Source: Cochliopodium minus
Lineage: Eukaryota > Discosea > Himatismenida > Cochliopodiidae
Assembly (NCBI GenBank): GCA_024220525.1
Contig: JAMYWO010000297.1
Location: forward strand, 1-45,380
Length of the DNA: 45,380 nt
Direction of reading: 5' to 3'
The notes below the pieces were generated by a model. That model searched no databases and had not been told where the DNA came from. It saw only the letters and a program-made list of their open reading frames with translations. The position numbers were made by a program, and so were the translations under genes. This document shows positions 23,892 through 35,169 of the stretch, piece after piece (position 1 is the stretch's first letter; each line of letters opens with the position of its first letter).

Positions 23892-26189
23892 CTAATTTTT
23901 GAAGAGATCAAATAGCTTGGGCTTGGGAGGAAGATTGTTGGTCTGCTTCCTCTTTCTCCTAGTCTCAATCAAAATACGGGTAGTGGACTTCTTAGAGACG
24001 GTGTTTGTGTTATAAGACAGATTGCTGTGATTAACTTCAGTCGGAAGAGATTCATTCTCATACTTTGAAATTTCTTCTTTCAATTTTTTGTTTTGAGATT
24101 CCAATCTGATGGTGGAAGCTTGCAATTCTTGGACTTTTTTTTCGAGTTTTTCAAGTTTGGAAAGAAGTTCGTTATTCTCTAGAAGGGAGCTTTGTTGTTG
24201 GATCAACAGATTCTCTATGGTCTCTTCTTCATTTTTAGACTCAATCGAAACAGAAAGGTAATATGCCTGCTCGTTGCTTATGGGAGTAATTTCGGTGAGC
24301 CATCTTTTGATGGAAGGAATGGAATTGAGCAAATTATATCCAGTGTTTTGTAAATCAGTGATGCTAGAGAAAACTTTGGACATGAGATGTCTCTTTTCCA
24401 TATTCAAAATTTTTACTGGTTCCGTGACTTCGTTAATATTTGTGTTGTTATTTGTGTTGTTGGGGTTATTTTTCGGGACAGGAGTAAGATAATTGGGATT
24501 TCCTTCGTCTATAAAAACTAAATCAGACAAAGACAATCCAAGATACAATAACTTTGGCTTTTTAGCTTTCATAAAGTGGTTTCTGTAAAAGCTATAGTTT
24601 CCTCTATAAGACATTATTTCCTGTAGCCTCTCTTTTTCTTTTAAATCTTCAACAGGCAAACCCTCCCATGTTTTTTTTAGTCTGGTTATTGGTGCGCTAT
24701 AAAATTTTAAATTTGATGTGAACAAAATTTTTTATGGTTATTTTTGGTTACCTATTGACTGCTGCTATTATTGACATCACACCATCAAAATTGTTCAGTT
24801 TTTCCATTTCACTAGCAATTTTTATAAAGTATGATAACACTTTAATTCTGTTTGCAACTTTTCCACATTTTACTATTTCGGAAGTAGCCCAATTAGAGAC
24901 TTGGTTGAAAGTATTTACAAAAGCTTGAACGTTTTTAGCTTTCTCAGGGCGTTTGATCCAGTTCTGATTTATCAGCTCATCTCTTTTTATATTTTTGAAG
25001 TTTTCGTACTGAAGCAAAGTCATTTGCAAAGCAAGAACAGAGGGTTCCAAATCGAATAAAGTGAAAGTCGAATCAACTGTCTTCAAATCATAGCTTGGTG
25101 TTTCACAGTTTTCGAGACTTTTTTTCATCATTTCATCGAATACTTGCCTATAATACAGTCCCTTTGTCTTGTGTTCCTTTTCTATGGTATTGATGAAATC
25201 TTCCCACGCTTCTTTCGCTTCATCTTGGAAGTCTCCTGGTACCAATCTTATCCAATCGTTTAACAGGGAGTATATCCTCCTTCTCATTCCGGTGATATAT
25301 ACATCGAATTGCTTTTTTATATCGATGTTTGTTGATGTTGATGTGATTTCTTTTTCTTCTTCTTGATTTGGTGGCTCTAATATATATTGTTCTTTCAACA
25401 TCTTCAATAATTCGATTGTTGATACAAATGTTTTGTGGGTGAAGATGATATCCACTTGCAAATTTGGGACTTTTTTTTTGGAAAATAAATTTGAATATAA
25501 TGTTAAATTGAATATTCATCCATTCATTATAATCTATGGATTATAATTATGGATATTCATATAATTTTCAATATAATTTGGTGCTAATATGAATTATCAG
25601 ATGTTAAATTAGCAAAAAATTTACTATATGAATCTGGATCGATTAATACTTCTATCAATTTCTCCAAACTTGCACCAATCAAAATCTTCTTTTTTGTTTC
25701 AGGATCAAATGAATGAATTATTTCGTCATCATCTTCCTCCTCCAATGTCGGAAATATTTGTTTCGATTCTTCTATGGTGGGATCGATTAGTTTGGAGACA
25801 GATTTCTTTTTGGGATCCTTACAATATTTTTCATCGGCTATCTTTATTACCTTTTGTAAATGCTGTACGGCTCTATTTTCATCAATGGTCTTGATATTAT
25901 TTTGAACATTATTATCTCTTTTGATGAAGAAGAGATTCTTATTATCCTGGAGTTGAATAATCTTCTCATTATCGAATGATTCTATCATTCCATGATCAAT
26001 CAATAATGTTCCCACTCTTTCGATTTCACTTCTGCTTAAAGTGAGTGTTGGAAATAATTTTAGGATGATATCGATGAAATTGGATCCTTTGAAAAGTCTA
26101 TATTTTGAGAGCCATTTCCTTTTCTCAATACTAATTTTTTCGAGTGAAGGATTGATATAATTCAACAACTCCAAAATGATATCTTCCAT
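23892..26189 (-). CDS. DEP - RasGEF_N - RasGEF (CDC25) exchange factor with C-terminal coiled coil
   Basis: Probable activator of a Ras-family GTPase, about 700 residues in three exons. The start is the ATG at 26189 (MEDIILELLNYINPSL). Residues about 20-90 resemble a DEP domain (YRLFKGSNFIDIILKLF ... GTLLIDHGMIE), which would place it at membranes. After the first intron comes a RasGEF_N unit with VDIIFTHKTFVSTIELLKML (near 25455). The CDC25 catalytic part has FDLEPSVLALQMTLLQ, FNQVSNWATSEIVKC and IKVLSYFIKIASEMEKLNNF, and VMSIIAAVNR, and then, in exon 3, APITRLKKTWEGLP and LYLGLSLSDLVFIDEGNPNY. A coiled coil (LLSKLEKLEKKVQELQAS) and a basic tail close the protein. Stop TAG at 23892-23894. 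Its 5' end faces the Era gene across 196 bp. Together with the RasGAP and cyclase genes it hints at Ras-controlled signalling. Confidence 0.9.
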
Positions 26190-26385
26190 TTTCAAAAACT
26201 ATTAAGGATTGAATCACAAAAAGCAATTTTTTTTAATTTCCCTTTCTTAAATTCTCAAAAAAAAAAACATGTACTCCTTAATAATCTAAATCAAGAAAAC
26301 ATTGACATTACCCTTGATTCATGTTCTTATTTTTTTGTCAAAATATTAATAAAAAAATTGCGATAAACAAAATCAAAAATTATTT
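26190..26385. promoter_or_regulatory. divergent promoter region between RasGEF and Era genes
   Basis: 196 bp separate the ATG codons at 26189 (minus) and 26386 (plus). Transcription must start from both sides within or near it. The region is A+T-rich, and no specific binding site is recognisable. Confidence 0.5.
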
Positions 26386-27975
26386 ATGAAATCATTCTCC
26401 ATCAAATCCAATTCAAAATTGATAAATTCAACCATCAAAACAAAATTTTGCTTTTCATTTGTATTAGGAAATGAAAATAAGATGATAGGAACTAGGAAGA
26501 TGAGTATCCTTTCGAAATATAAATTTCACAAGAAAAGGATGGAAATGGGAGATAAAAAACCTCCAATAAATGAAAGAGTATTCGAAAATATAGAGAATGA
26601 TATCAGAATAATGGATGAATCAAAGAATTTGGAAGAAATCGAAAGTTTGGGAAAAATCCCAAAAAGAGAGAAAATAGCAGAAGAAATGGAAAAGCCAGAA
26701 AAAAGAACAAGAACAAAAAAATCCAAAGAAGTAGAAGATGAGAACAAAAGGATCAATGATGAGATCGATAGAGTGATAAATCAAGCCAAGGGATTGAAAT
26801 CAGTTCCTGATAAATTAGCATATGCACCTGAATCAATCAAAAATTTTAAATCTATAAAGGCCAAACAGCCAAGAAGTCCCAAATCTCTCACAGTATCGGT
26901 GATAGGGCTTCCCAATGCTGGAAAATCTACCTTGTTGAATTTAATAATGAACACCAAGATCGCTGCTGTGTCTCCTAGACAACAAACTACGAGGGAGAAT
27001 ACATTGGGGATCTACACTGAAAAAAATAAACAGATTGAATTCACAGATACTCCAGGTATTGTACCAAAAGAGAAAGCAAAAAGGTAATATTGTTTAATTT
27101 TTTGATAAACATGAATCATTCTCATTATGGCTATATTCAAATGAATATTGATTTTTCCAATTCGATTATCTTGATAATTCTAAAATTTTTTCGATCGAAA
27201 AAAATCAGAATTAAAAACGAAATCATCAATGCACCATTTCTTAGTATGAAACTTAACGAACAAGTTCTTCTCGTGATAGATGGAACAGAGGTTTATAACT
27301 ATCATTTGCATCAAGTATTGGAACACATTGTCAAGTTTTACCAATCCAAAGAAAGCAAAAACGAAGAGTTTCTGAATCCAATCGTTGTTTTCAACAAAAT
27401 AGATGCTATTGATCCTTTAATTAATTTATTGCCTTTGATAAGAGAGGTCAAAAAAGAAGGAAAAGTAAACACTTTTCTTTAACAAGAATTTTTTTTTTGT
27501 GTTTACTTTTTTATTAATACAAAAAAAGGGTTATCTTGAAAATCAATTCCTTGTTTCCGCTTTGAACGGAACTAATGTCGACTTGTTAAAAACCGAACTT
27601 TTGAACCGAGCAGTACCAAGAGAGTGGACCTACAACAAACAATACGTGACCGATCATTCCACCCTCAGAAGGGTTCACGAAGTCGTGAGAGAGAAGCTCT
27701 ATCTCTACCTTCACCAAGAACTCCCTTACACTATCGTTCAAAAGAATCATGGTTGGACTGAAGCTGAAAACGGAACTTTATTTATTGATCAAACTCTTTA
27801 CGTTCCAAAGGCTAGTCAAATCAAGATCGTCAATGGTATCAAGGGTTCTGTTTTGAACAAGATTCGTGAGGATGCTACTAAGGATATCCAGTCCATTTTG
27901 GGCAGGTCTGATGTTGTTGTTCGTATTCACGTTGCTTGCAAGAAGAACTTGCCTGAGCCCGATTACATCAATTAA
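26386..27975 (+). CDS. ERAL1: Era-family GTPase with KH domain, probably mitochondrial (ERAL1-like)
   Basis: Era binds the 3' end of small-subunit rRNA and helps assemble the small ribosomal subunit. Three exons (26386-27083, about 27206-27462 and from about 27528) encode roughly 465 residues. The Ser/Lys-rich N-terminus MKSFSIKSNSKLINSTIK, without acidic residues, fits a mitochondrial presequence. A charged linker follows. G1 is GLPNAGKST (26908 onward), G2 QQTTRENTLGI, G3 DTPG (near 27050), G4 NKID (near 27398) and G5 SALNG (near 27555). The C-terminal KH part has ELPYTIV and the loop VNGIKGSVLNKIREDA, with a final KKNLPEPDYIN. The two introns keep the frame. Later in-frame ATG codons near 26482 are alternative starts. 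Codon choice shifts from A-ending in exon 1 to C/G-ending in exon 3. Confidence 0.92.
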
Positions 27976-28030
27976 AAATACTTAATTTATTTAATTTTTT
28001 TTTAATTTGACATGAATCACAAATATGAAA

Positions 28031-28056
28031 TATCATGATATTATGATATCATGATA
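28031..28056. repeat. perfect inverted repeat, 11-bp arms, 4-nt loop
   Basis: TATCATGATAT (28031-28041), spacer TATG, ATATCATGATA (28046-28056). It lies 55 bp after the Era stop and 119 bp before the carrier start. It can form a short hairpin in RNA, so a 3'-end or processing signal is possible. Confidence 0.8.
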
Positions 28057-28175
28057 CAATCCAAATTGAATGTCAATTAGATTTCTATCTATTTAATTTC
28101 TTTAGTTTTGTGACAATAATTTTAAAAAAAATAAAAAAAAAAATCAAAGTTGCTAAGCAATATAACAAATCAATC

Positions 28176-29785
28176 ATGGATACAGCCAAAAAATTCTTAT
28201 TTGGGGGATTATCTGGTTAAAAAATTACAATAAATTAAGATTAATCTATATTTTTTAAATTTTTAATATATTATCGTTGATTTATGGACAAAATATGTAT
28301 ATAACAAACAATTAGGGAATAATATGTATATTAATAGCGAAATAAATATTTAATTCGAATATAATCAGTTATGAAATTTTTTTTTTTGATATCATCTTGA
28401 AAGAGAAAATACATTCCCATTAACTAATAAGTTCAAACACTAAATAAAGGTTCTGTCGCAACATGTATAGTTCAACCTCTCGATCTCATCAAAACCAGAT
28501 TGCAATTATCAGGAGAGATGGGAGCAAAGAAGGTGCATAGCAATACGATACAGGCGATACAAAACGTAATCAAACAAGAAGGGTTTTTAAATTTGTACAA
28601 AGGATTGACTGCTGGATTGTTTCGCCAAGCCACTTATACCACCACTAGAATGGGAGTCTATGGATGGGCCTTGGATTTCTTTAGACCCAAGGATGAGAAG
28701 ACTATCTCCTTTTCCACCAAGCTATTGGCTGGTTTGATGGCTGGAGGGATAGGTGCTGTGGTGGGTACACCTGCAGAGGTATGTATCTATTTTTCCATTT
28801 TTTTTTAAAAAAAGATATGCCATTATACAATGATCATATCAAATAAGAGACTTATAAAATATATTTGGTTGAAATTCCCAAAAAATTCTTGCTTTGAAAT
28901 TTCTTTACAGACAAAAATTATTTTTGTCTTTAAATTTTTTTAATTAAATTGATCTTGATTCAAAATTATATCAATTGACAAAATTATTATTTATTTGCAT
29001 TGATAAATTTAAATGATAAATAATATTAATCATTTTTCAAATAGAATCATATTCTATCCCTTATGAAAAAGAAAGAAAAATATTAATACACAAAGTCTTT
29101 ATTCAATTATCTTTTTTTTTTTTTTCAGGTTGCTTTGATCAGAATGACTTCCGATGGTAGATTAGAGCCTTCCCAAAGAAGAAACTACAAACATGTTTTT
29201 GATGCACTTGGCCGTGTGATCAGAGAAGAAGGGTTTTTGACTCTGTGGAGAGGATGTTCTCCAACTGTAATTTTTTTTTTAAAAATTTTTTCATTTCCTT
29301 TCATTTTTTTTTCTTTTAAAGGTAACCAGAGCAATGATCTTGAACGCTGTTCAACTCAGTGTATATTCACAATCTAAAGAAATGATTTTGGCAACTGGTT
29401 TAATGCAAGACGGATTAATGTTACATTCTGTCACCAGTTTGATATCTGGTTTTTGGTGAATAAAGAATTTTTTGATTTTTTAATTTTTATTTTTTTATTT
29501 TTTTAATTTTTTATTTTTTTATTTTTTAATTTTTAAATAAATTTTTTAAAAAGGTGTACTGTTGTCTCCCTTCCAGTGGATATAATCAAAACCAGAATAC
29601 AAACAATGACAAAAGGCCAATACAAAGGTGCAGTAGACTGTGTGGTCAAGACAGTGCAAAGAGAGGGGGTTTTGAGTTTGTGGAAAGGTTTCACTCCTTA
29701 TTTTTTCCGACTTGGACCTCACACTATCATCACTTTTATTATTTTAGAGCAATTCAACAAATATTTTTCCAAGACTTCTCTTTAA
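28176..29785 (+). CDS. SLC25A11: mitochondrial 2-oxoglutarate/malate carrier (SLC25A11-like)
   Basis: Inner-membrane exchanger of the malate-aspartate shuttle, about 300 residues in five exons. The start is MDTAKKFLFGGLSG at 28176. The three Solcar repeats each show the carrier motif: VQPLDLIKTRLQLSG (near 28470), VGTPAEVALIRMTSDGRL (split by the intron near 28780-29128) and LPVDIIKTRIQTM (near 29573). Subtype-specific blocks match the oxoglutarate carrier as I recall it: GLFRQATYTTTRMGVYGW, QRRNYKHVFDALGRVIREEG, WRGCSPT, SVYSQSKEMIL and LWKGFTPYFFRLGPHTIITF. That detail separates it from uncoupling proteins and dicarboxylate carriers. The stop is TAA at 29783-29785. It sits directly behind the Era gene, the second mitochondrial gene in a row on this strand. 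Confidence 0.93.
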
Positions 29786-29941
29786 GTTTTAATTTCGAAT
29801 TTATTTAAATTTTTGTTTTTTATGGAGAATTTTTTTATTAAAATATTTTCCAAACACCTATGTAGTGGTTTATTTCCATTTCATTTTCAAACTTTTTATA
29901 AATATTTTTAATTTTTTTTTAATAATTATTATTTTTTTGAA

Positions 29942-32900
29942 TTATTTCTTGTTCATGTCAGAAACGACAGCTTTGTGAACCAACGCCAACAATTGAAGCA
30001 AAATTCTGAGGAACCCACGTTTGACCAAATTGAATCTGGGTAAAAGTTCTTTGTTTCCAGAAGTGGTAAACTGTTCACAAATCACACTGAGTTCATCTGC
30101 TTCTAAAGGAATGATAGAAAGGGTCAAAAGAATTTGTTTTTGGATCCAAACATCTTCTAAATCGAGTACACCTAAATAAAATGATAAATAAAAAAAATAA
30201 ATAAAATTTTTTATTTTTTTTTACATTTGGTTGTCAAATCTAGAACATTGTCAACATAAGAAATGAACATTTTGCGATCAAAATTTTCTTCATTTTTGTC
30301 ACAAAGCTTCTTCAAAGACATGGTGGTTTCGGTGAGTGAGGTCACGTTTTGAGGCAAGCCATCTCTTTCGGTCGAAAGTCTCTTTTGGAGTAATTGTTTG
30401 AGGGACTCATCTGCAACAGATGGATCTCTAAGTTGTGTGCTTCCTAAAAACCAAAAAAAATATTTTAATAAGGTGATTATATTAAATTGAATTTAATAGA
30501 ATAAAAATTTTTAAAAAATTAAAATAAAAAAATTAATATAAAATTTAAATGAAATTTTTACCATCTTGAATGATTTGGAGAATGGAAGCGAGATAGGAGA
30601 TGAAGGAGACAACAAACCTTTCAAACTTTTCTTTCTTTTCAGGGTTCTCCTTGTCTTTTCTGTAGATGGTAGCGAGGTCGACCAAGTACATTCCATCATA
30701 AATCAGTCTGGGCTCTTTGACCATGACCCTAAATAAGAAAATAAATTATTTAATGATTAAGATAAGAAAATTAAAATAAAATTAAAATAAAATTAAAATA
30801 AAATTAAAATTAAAATTAAAATAAAATTAAAATAAAATTAAAATAAGAATAAAATAAGATTAAAATAAAATTAAAATAAAATTAAAATAAAATTAAAATG
30901 TTTTTGTATTAAAATTTTTATCTAATTATATTCTTTTTTCTTTTACTATTTTTGTTTATTATTTTTTTTTTTGAGATACCTTTGTTGGATGAGAGGATTT
31001 TGCATGTGAGCAGCAGCACCAGTACAACATTGCATGATGACGTCCAAGGACTCTGAAAACTTGACTTTGTTCCATCTGACGATGTCCGAACAGATCTCCT
31101 TAATGTTCTTTGAGGTTTCCACCAATCTTTTGATCACTGATTTGAAGTAGCTCTTCGCCTTCTTTGTGAGAACTACGTTGTGTGGTGAGAGGGGTGGTGG
31201 GTTCTTTAAAAAAATTTGGAGGTGAAAAAAAAATAATTAAAAAATCTGATTAAATTTGAAAACAAAATTGAAAATTTAAAAACAATCAAAAAATTTTAAA
31301 AATATTTACAAAAATAATAAAAAGATATTAATATTAAGAATTAGTTTTTGATGAAAAATAAAATATAAAATGAATTTAATTAATAAATTTTAAATATAAA
31401 ATTTAAATAATTTTTTTTTTTTTTTTACCTGTAAAGAAGAAAAGGTGGTCTCCATTTTCTTTTCCATTTGGGTGAGGAGGTTCTGCAAGTAGTCGACAAC
31501 TTTCTTCAAATCGAAGACTTGTTTCTTGAGGTTCTGGTTGTCGGTGAGCAAGTTGGAGAGCTGGCCGAGGGACAAGTTGAGGACGGGGCTGTTGTTGGTG
31601 CTCTCGCTTGAGAGTTTTCTCAGTTGGGTTTCGAGCTTCTCGAGGGAGAGACGTTGGTTCTCGACTTCTGTTTCTTTTTGTTTCAATTTCTCGAGCATCG
31701 ATTCTATTAAAAATAAAACAAAAAAAAAATTTTTTTAGAATAATTAAAGATCTTTTGTTAAAAAAGAAAATGATCCGAAAAATTGATTAATTTTGATTTT
31801 ATAATTTTTTTCAATAGAATATAATCAATAGAATAAAATTGATTTATTGAAAAAAAAATTATTGAAAAAATTTCACAAAAAAAAAAATTTTATTTAATAA
31901 TAAGATTATAAAATAAATTTAAAAATTTAATCCGTTCAAAGTTTTAAAAAAGGTTTTTTTTTTTTTTTTTTTTTTTCATTTACCTCTGAGCATCAAAAAC
32001 TGTTTGTGATCGTTTTCTATGTTTTGTTTGACATCGAACTGCTCCAAAGGAATGATGGAAGTAGGAGGGAAAGATCTGTTGGAGAGTTTCTCGGGCAAGA
32101 GTTCGATGAGCTCGGTTGGGTTGGTGAGACCTTGCAAGGAATAGGAACCCAACTCTTTGACCTTTGGGAAACCCAGTTTGTCGGTGAAGGCTCTCACTTT
32201 TTGCCAGACGGTCTCGGAGATCAAAATTTGTCCTCCGTATGCAACTGAAGCTATTTTGATCGCACGTTTGGACATAGGGCCTAAAAAAAAATATTGATTA
32301 AAAAATATTAATTTATTAAATTCACAAATTGAAATTGTAAAAATTAATTAAAAAATAAAAAAAAAAAAAAATGTTTTTAAATTAAAATATAATAATTTTT
32401 ATAATTAGAAATCAAATCGGAAAAAAATAAATGAAAATAAAACTTTGAATAAAAATTGAAAATAATTAAAAATAAAAATAAATTAAAACAATGATAAATT
32501 TTTTAATTTTAAAAAAAAAAGATTTGTACCTTTGTAGTCCATTCTTCCTGTAATTTCGCTGTATTCGAGGACTGGCTCACCTCTGTGCACTCCCATCTTG
32601 ACTCTGAGACCCTCGAAGATCTTTTGGTTCTTGCTGTCGTTTTCGATGGAGCACCTTTAAAAGAAGAAAGAAGGATAATCAAAAATTTTAAAAAATTTAA
32701 AAAAATAAAAAAAAATAAAAAAATAAAAAAAAAATAAAAAAATAAAAAAATAAAAAAATAAAAAAATAAAAAATAAAAAATGATTTACTCTTTTTCAATT
32801 AATAATTCTTGTGGCCAATCTACTTGGACCAATTCTTCTTGTAATTGGAGACAAAAGTTGACAGCCTTGACAGGATCTTCAAAAGCGATGAAGAAGTTGT

Positions 32901-35168
32901 CACCGTAGATCTTCACTTCATAACCGTCGTTCTCCACTATTTTTTTTCTGGTGAGTTCGCAGTAGGATCTGACAGCCAAAGCCATGAGGGAAGGTTTCTT
33001 AGCCCATAAACCAGTAGAGTTTGTAACTCCTAAAAAAAAAAGAAAAAAAAATTTCATTTTCGAAAAAAAAAATTTTCGAAAAATTTTAATTGAAAAAAAA
33101 AAATGAATTAAATATTAAAATGAAATAATATAAAATTGATAAAAAAAACAAATGAATTTTTAAAATGAATTAAATAATTTTAAAAACAAATGAAAGTATT
33201 TTAAAAAAATTTGATATGAAATAATAAATAAAATTAAATGAAATAAGAAAATAATCTTTTACCTGTCGAAACGAGCGTTACCACACCAGTAGGTGCCAAA
33301 ACTTTAGCTGCAGGTTGATGAGACTCAAAGGAAAACTTTTGGTTGAGGATGGTCAACTGGCTCTCGAAGTCCTTGATCTGGTTGTTGATCTCTGTGATGT
33401 CCTTCTCGAGCCTGTTGTTGTTGGAGAGGGTCTTCTGGATGGAGACGTCGAACTGCTTGAGAGTCTTCTCCATTTCCTCCGTTACACCCACGTTAGTCAA
33501 CTTGTTCTCTTCGGATTGTTGCAACTTGACGGAAAGTTGTTGATTGGTCTCGTTAGCTCTTTGCAACTTGTTGGACAACTTCTCTTGGTTGAGTTGCAAG
33601 GTGTCGAGCTGTTTGATGGTGGATTTCAGGACTTGTTCGGTGTTGCCCTTGGCGGAAGCTTCCTTGAGCTGTTGCTTCATGCTACGGATGTGGTTTGTTC
33701 CCTTTTCGGATTTGACTTTGAGTTTTTGGAGTTTGGTTTTGAGATCCATGTTTTTGCTTTCGAGATCTTGAACCTTGTCGAAGAGATTATCTTTTTTCTC
33801 CTCTTCTTGGTTTCCTCCAATATCGTGGAACTTTCTTTCTTCGAGTACTCTTGGCATCAGTTGAAAGATATGTGTATCTCTGTTCAATCCTTTCAATCTA
33901 TGTGTTCCGAGATCTTTATGGATTGGATCTCCCAACTCTTTCAATTTCTTTTCGACTTCTTCCCAAACTGTTCCTGAAATCAAGATTTGTCCTCCATCCG
34001 CAATTCCTTCAACTCTTGCAGATTGATTGACCATTTGTCCAAAGTAATCCATTCTTCCTGTAACTGGATCTGGTTCTGCAGATGGTTCTCCTTTGTTTAT
34101 TCCCATTCTAACTCTCAAACCTCTATAAATCATTCTGTTCTTTGAATCGTATTCAGTGATAGATTCTTCATTTTTCAACAATTCTTCAGGCCATTCTTCC
34201 TTCATCAAACTTTGTTGCAAGTCAAGACACCATTTCACTGCATTGATACACTCTGCAAAAGCAACCATAAATGCATCTCCTTCTGTTTTCACTTCATATC
34301 CTTGGTAGTCTTCCAATTTCTTTCTCATTATTTTGTTGTGGATGGAGATTGCAGGTGCCATTGTTTCAGGATCTTTTTCCCATTGGACAGTTGATCCTTT
34401 CACATCAGTAAATACAAGTGTGACTGTTCCTGTTGGTGGTGGAACACTGTTTGAACCAGGTTGCAAGTAGAGAGGCAATTTGAGAGAAATAGCTCTGAGT
34501 TGTTTTGAAAGTTCTTCGTTTTGGTTTCTCAAAAATGAGATCTCATCGTTGGTTTCGTTAAAGTTGGTCAAAATGTTGTCTATTTGGTTTGTTCCATCAT
34601 TCAAAACTTGTTGCAATTCTTTATCGTTGGAAGCTTTTTCTTTTGTTTGTTGGAGTTGCATGCTGATGATATCTTGATCTTCAATCAATTGAGAAATTTC
34701 TTGCAAAGCAACCTTAATCTGTTCTTCTCCAAGAAGTCCTTGTTGTGCTTTCAAAAGTTTTTTACGTAAGACTTCTGCTTTCTTAGTTGCATTGGTAGAA
34801 GAATTGGAAACGTTATCTAACTTTGAAACTAAAGATTCATTTTCTTGAGCGAGTTTTTTTAATTGTTCTTGAAGTGATGAATTTTCTTCTTTTTCTTGGT
34901 TTCCCCCTCCAATTTCATGGAATACTCTTTCTTCAAGTTCTCTTGGCATCAATTGAAAGATGTGAGTATCTCTGTTCAATCCTTTCATTCTGTGTGTTCC
35001 AAGATCTTTATGAATTGGATTTCCCAACTCTTTCAATTTTGGTTCAACTTCTTCCCAAACTGTTCCTGAAATCAAGATTTGTCCTCCATCCGCAATTCCT
35101 TCAACTCTTGCAGATTGATTGACCATTTGTCCAAAGTAGTCCATTCTTCCTGTAACTGGATCTGGTTC
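29942..35168 (-). CDS. multi-domain adenylyl cyclase (class III), 5' end missing
   Basis: Nine exons, about 1,225 residues visible, cut off at 35168 by the undetermined base. Order: C-terminal half of cyclase domain 1 (EPDPVTGRMDYFGQMVNQSA...), coiled coil, complete domain 2, coiled coil, degenerate domain 3, coiled coil and a helical C-terminal region. Domain 2 (about 34440-33840) has everything expected of a catalytic class III unit: metal Asp in TLVFTDVKGST, second Asp in VKTEGDAFMVAF, GLRVRMGINKGE, and the Asn/Arg of MDYFGQMVNQSARVEG. The style (FTDVKGSTVQWEKDPETM) resembles fungal Cyr1 and protist soluble cyclases. Domain 3 has STGVTNST instead of FTDVKGST and MDYKGPMSKRAIK instead of the VNQSAR block, so it cannot be catalytic alone. 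The last about 280 residues (from PHNVVLTKKAKSYFKSVIKR) match no family I know. It would make cAMP in the cytosol. Stop TAA at 29942-29944. Confidence 0.87.
30770..30900 (-). repeat. AAAATTAAAATA-type microsatellite in a cyclase intron
   Basis: About 130 bp of near-perfect ttaaaataaaa units fill this intron. Similar A-rich arrays (aaaaaata) lie at about 32695-32780 in another intron of the same gene. They have no coding content. Confidence 0.85.
33841..34076 (-). repeat. cyclase internal repeat, copy B (part of domain 2)
   Basis: This 236-bp segment aligns without gaps to 34933-35168, offset 1092 bp, with about 15 differences counted by eye, only one of them in the final 110-odd bases nearest 35168. 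It encodes EPDPVTGRMDYFGQMVNQSA and the following block to LMPRVLEE. Confidence 0.85.
34933..35168 (-). repeat. cyclase internal repeat, copy A (part of domain 1), ends at the N
   Basis: Gap-free partner of 33841-34076. The match runs up to the base before the undetermined position and then stops: copy B continues tgcagatgg, while here the sequence is nacaaagaa. Domain 1 is therefore cut in mid-domain exactly at 35169. Confidence 0.88.
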
Positions 35169-35169
35169 N
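35169..35169. other. undetermined base (N) at the meeting point of two 5'-truncated genes
   Basis: This is the only N in the window. On the left a minus-strand cyclase gene lacks its start; on the right a plus-strand gene is already open and lacks its start. Both reading frames run into the N. It probably marks a contig or scaffold join, or the edge of an unresolved repeat. Confidence 0.85.

Noticed and set aside
28176-29785. Uncoupling protein for the carrier gene
   Set aside because: RMTSDGRL, QRRNYKHVFDAL and FTPYFFRLGPHTIITF are the pattern of the oxoglutarate/malate carrier.
33315-33977. 220-codon plus-strand frame opposite the cyclase
   Set aside because: Antisense of a coiled-coil exon whose sense frame continues into conserved cyclase motifs. 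Leu/Phe/Val-rich composition is typical of such shadows.
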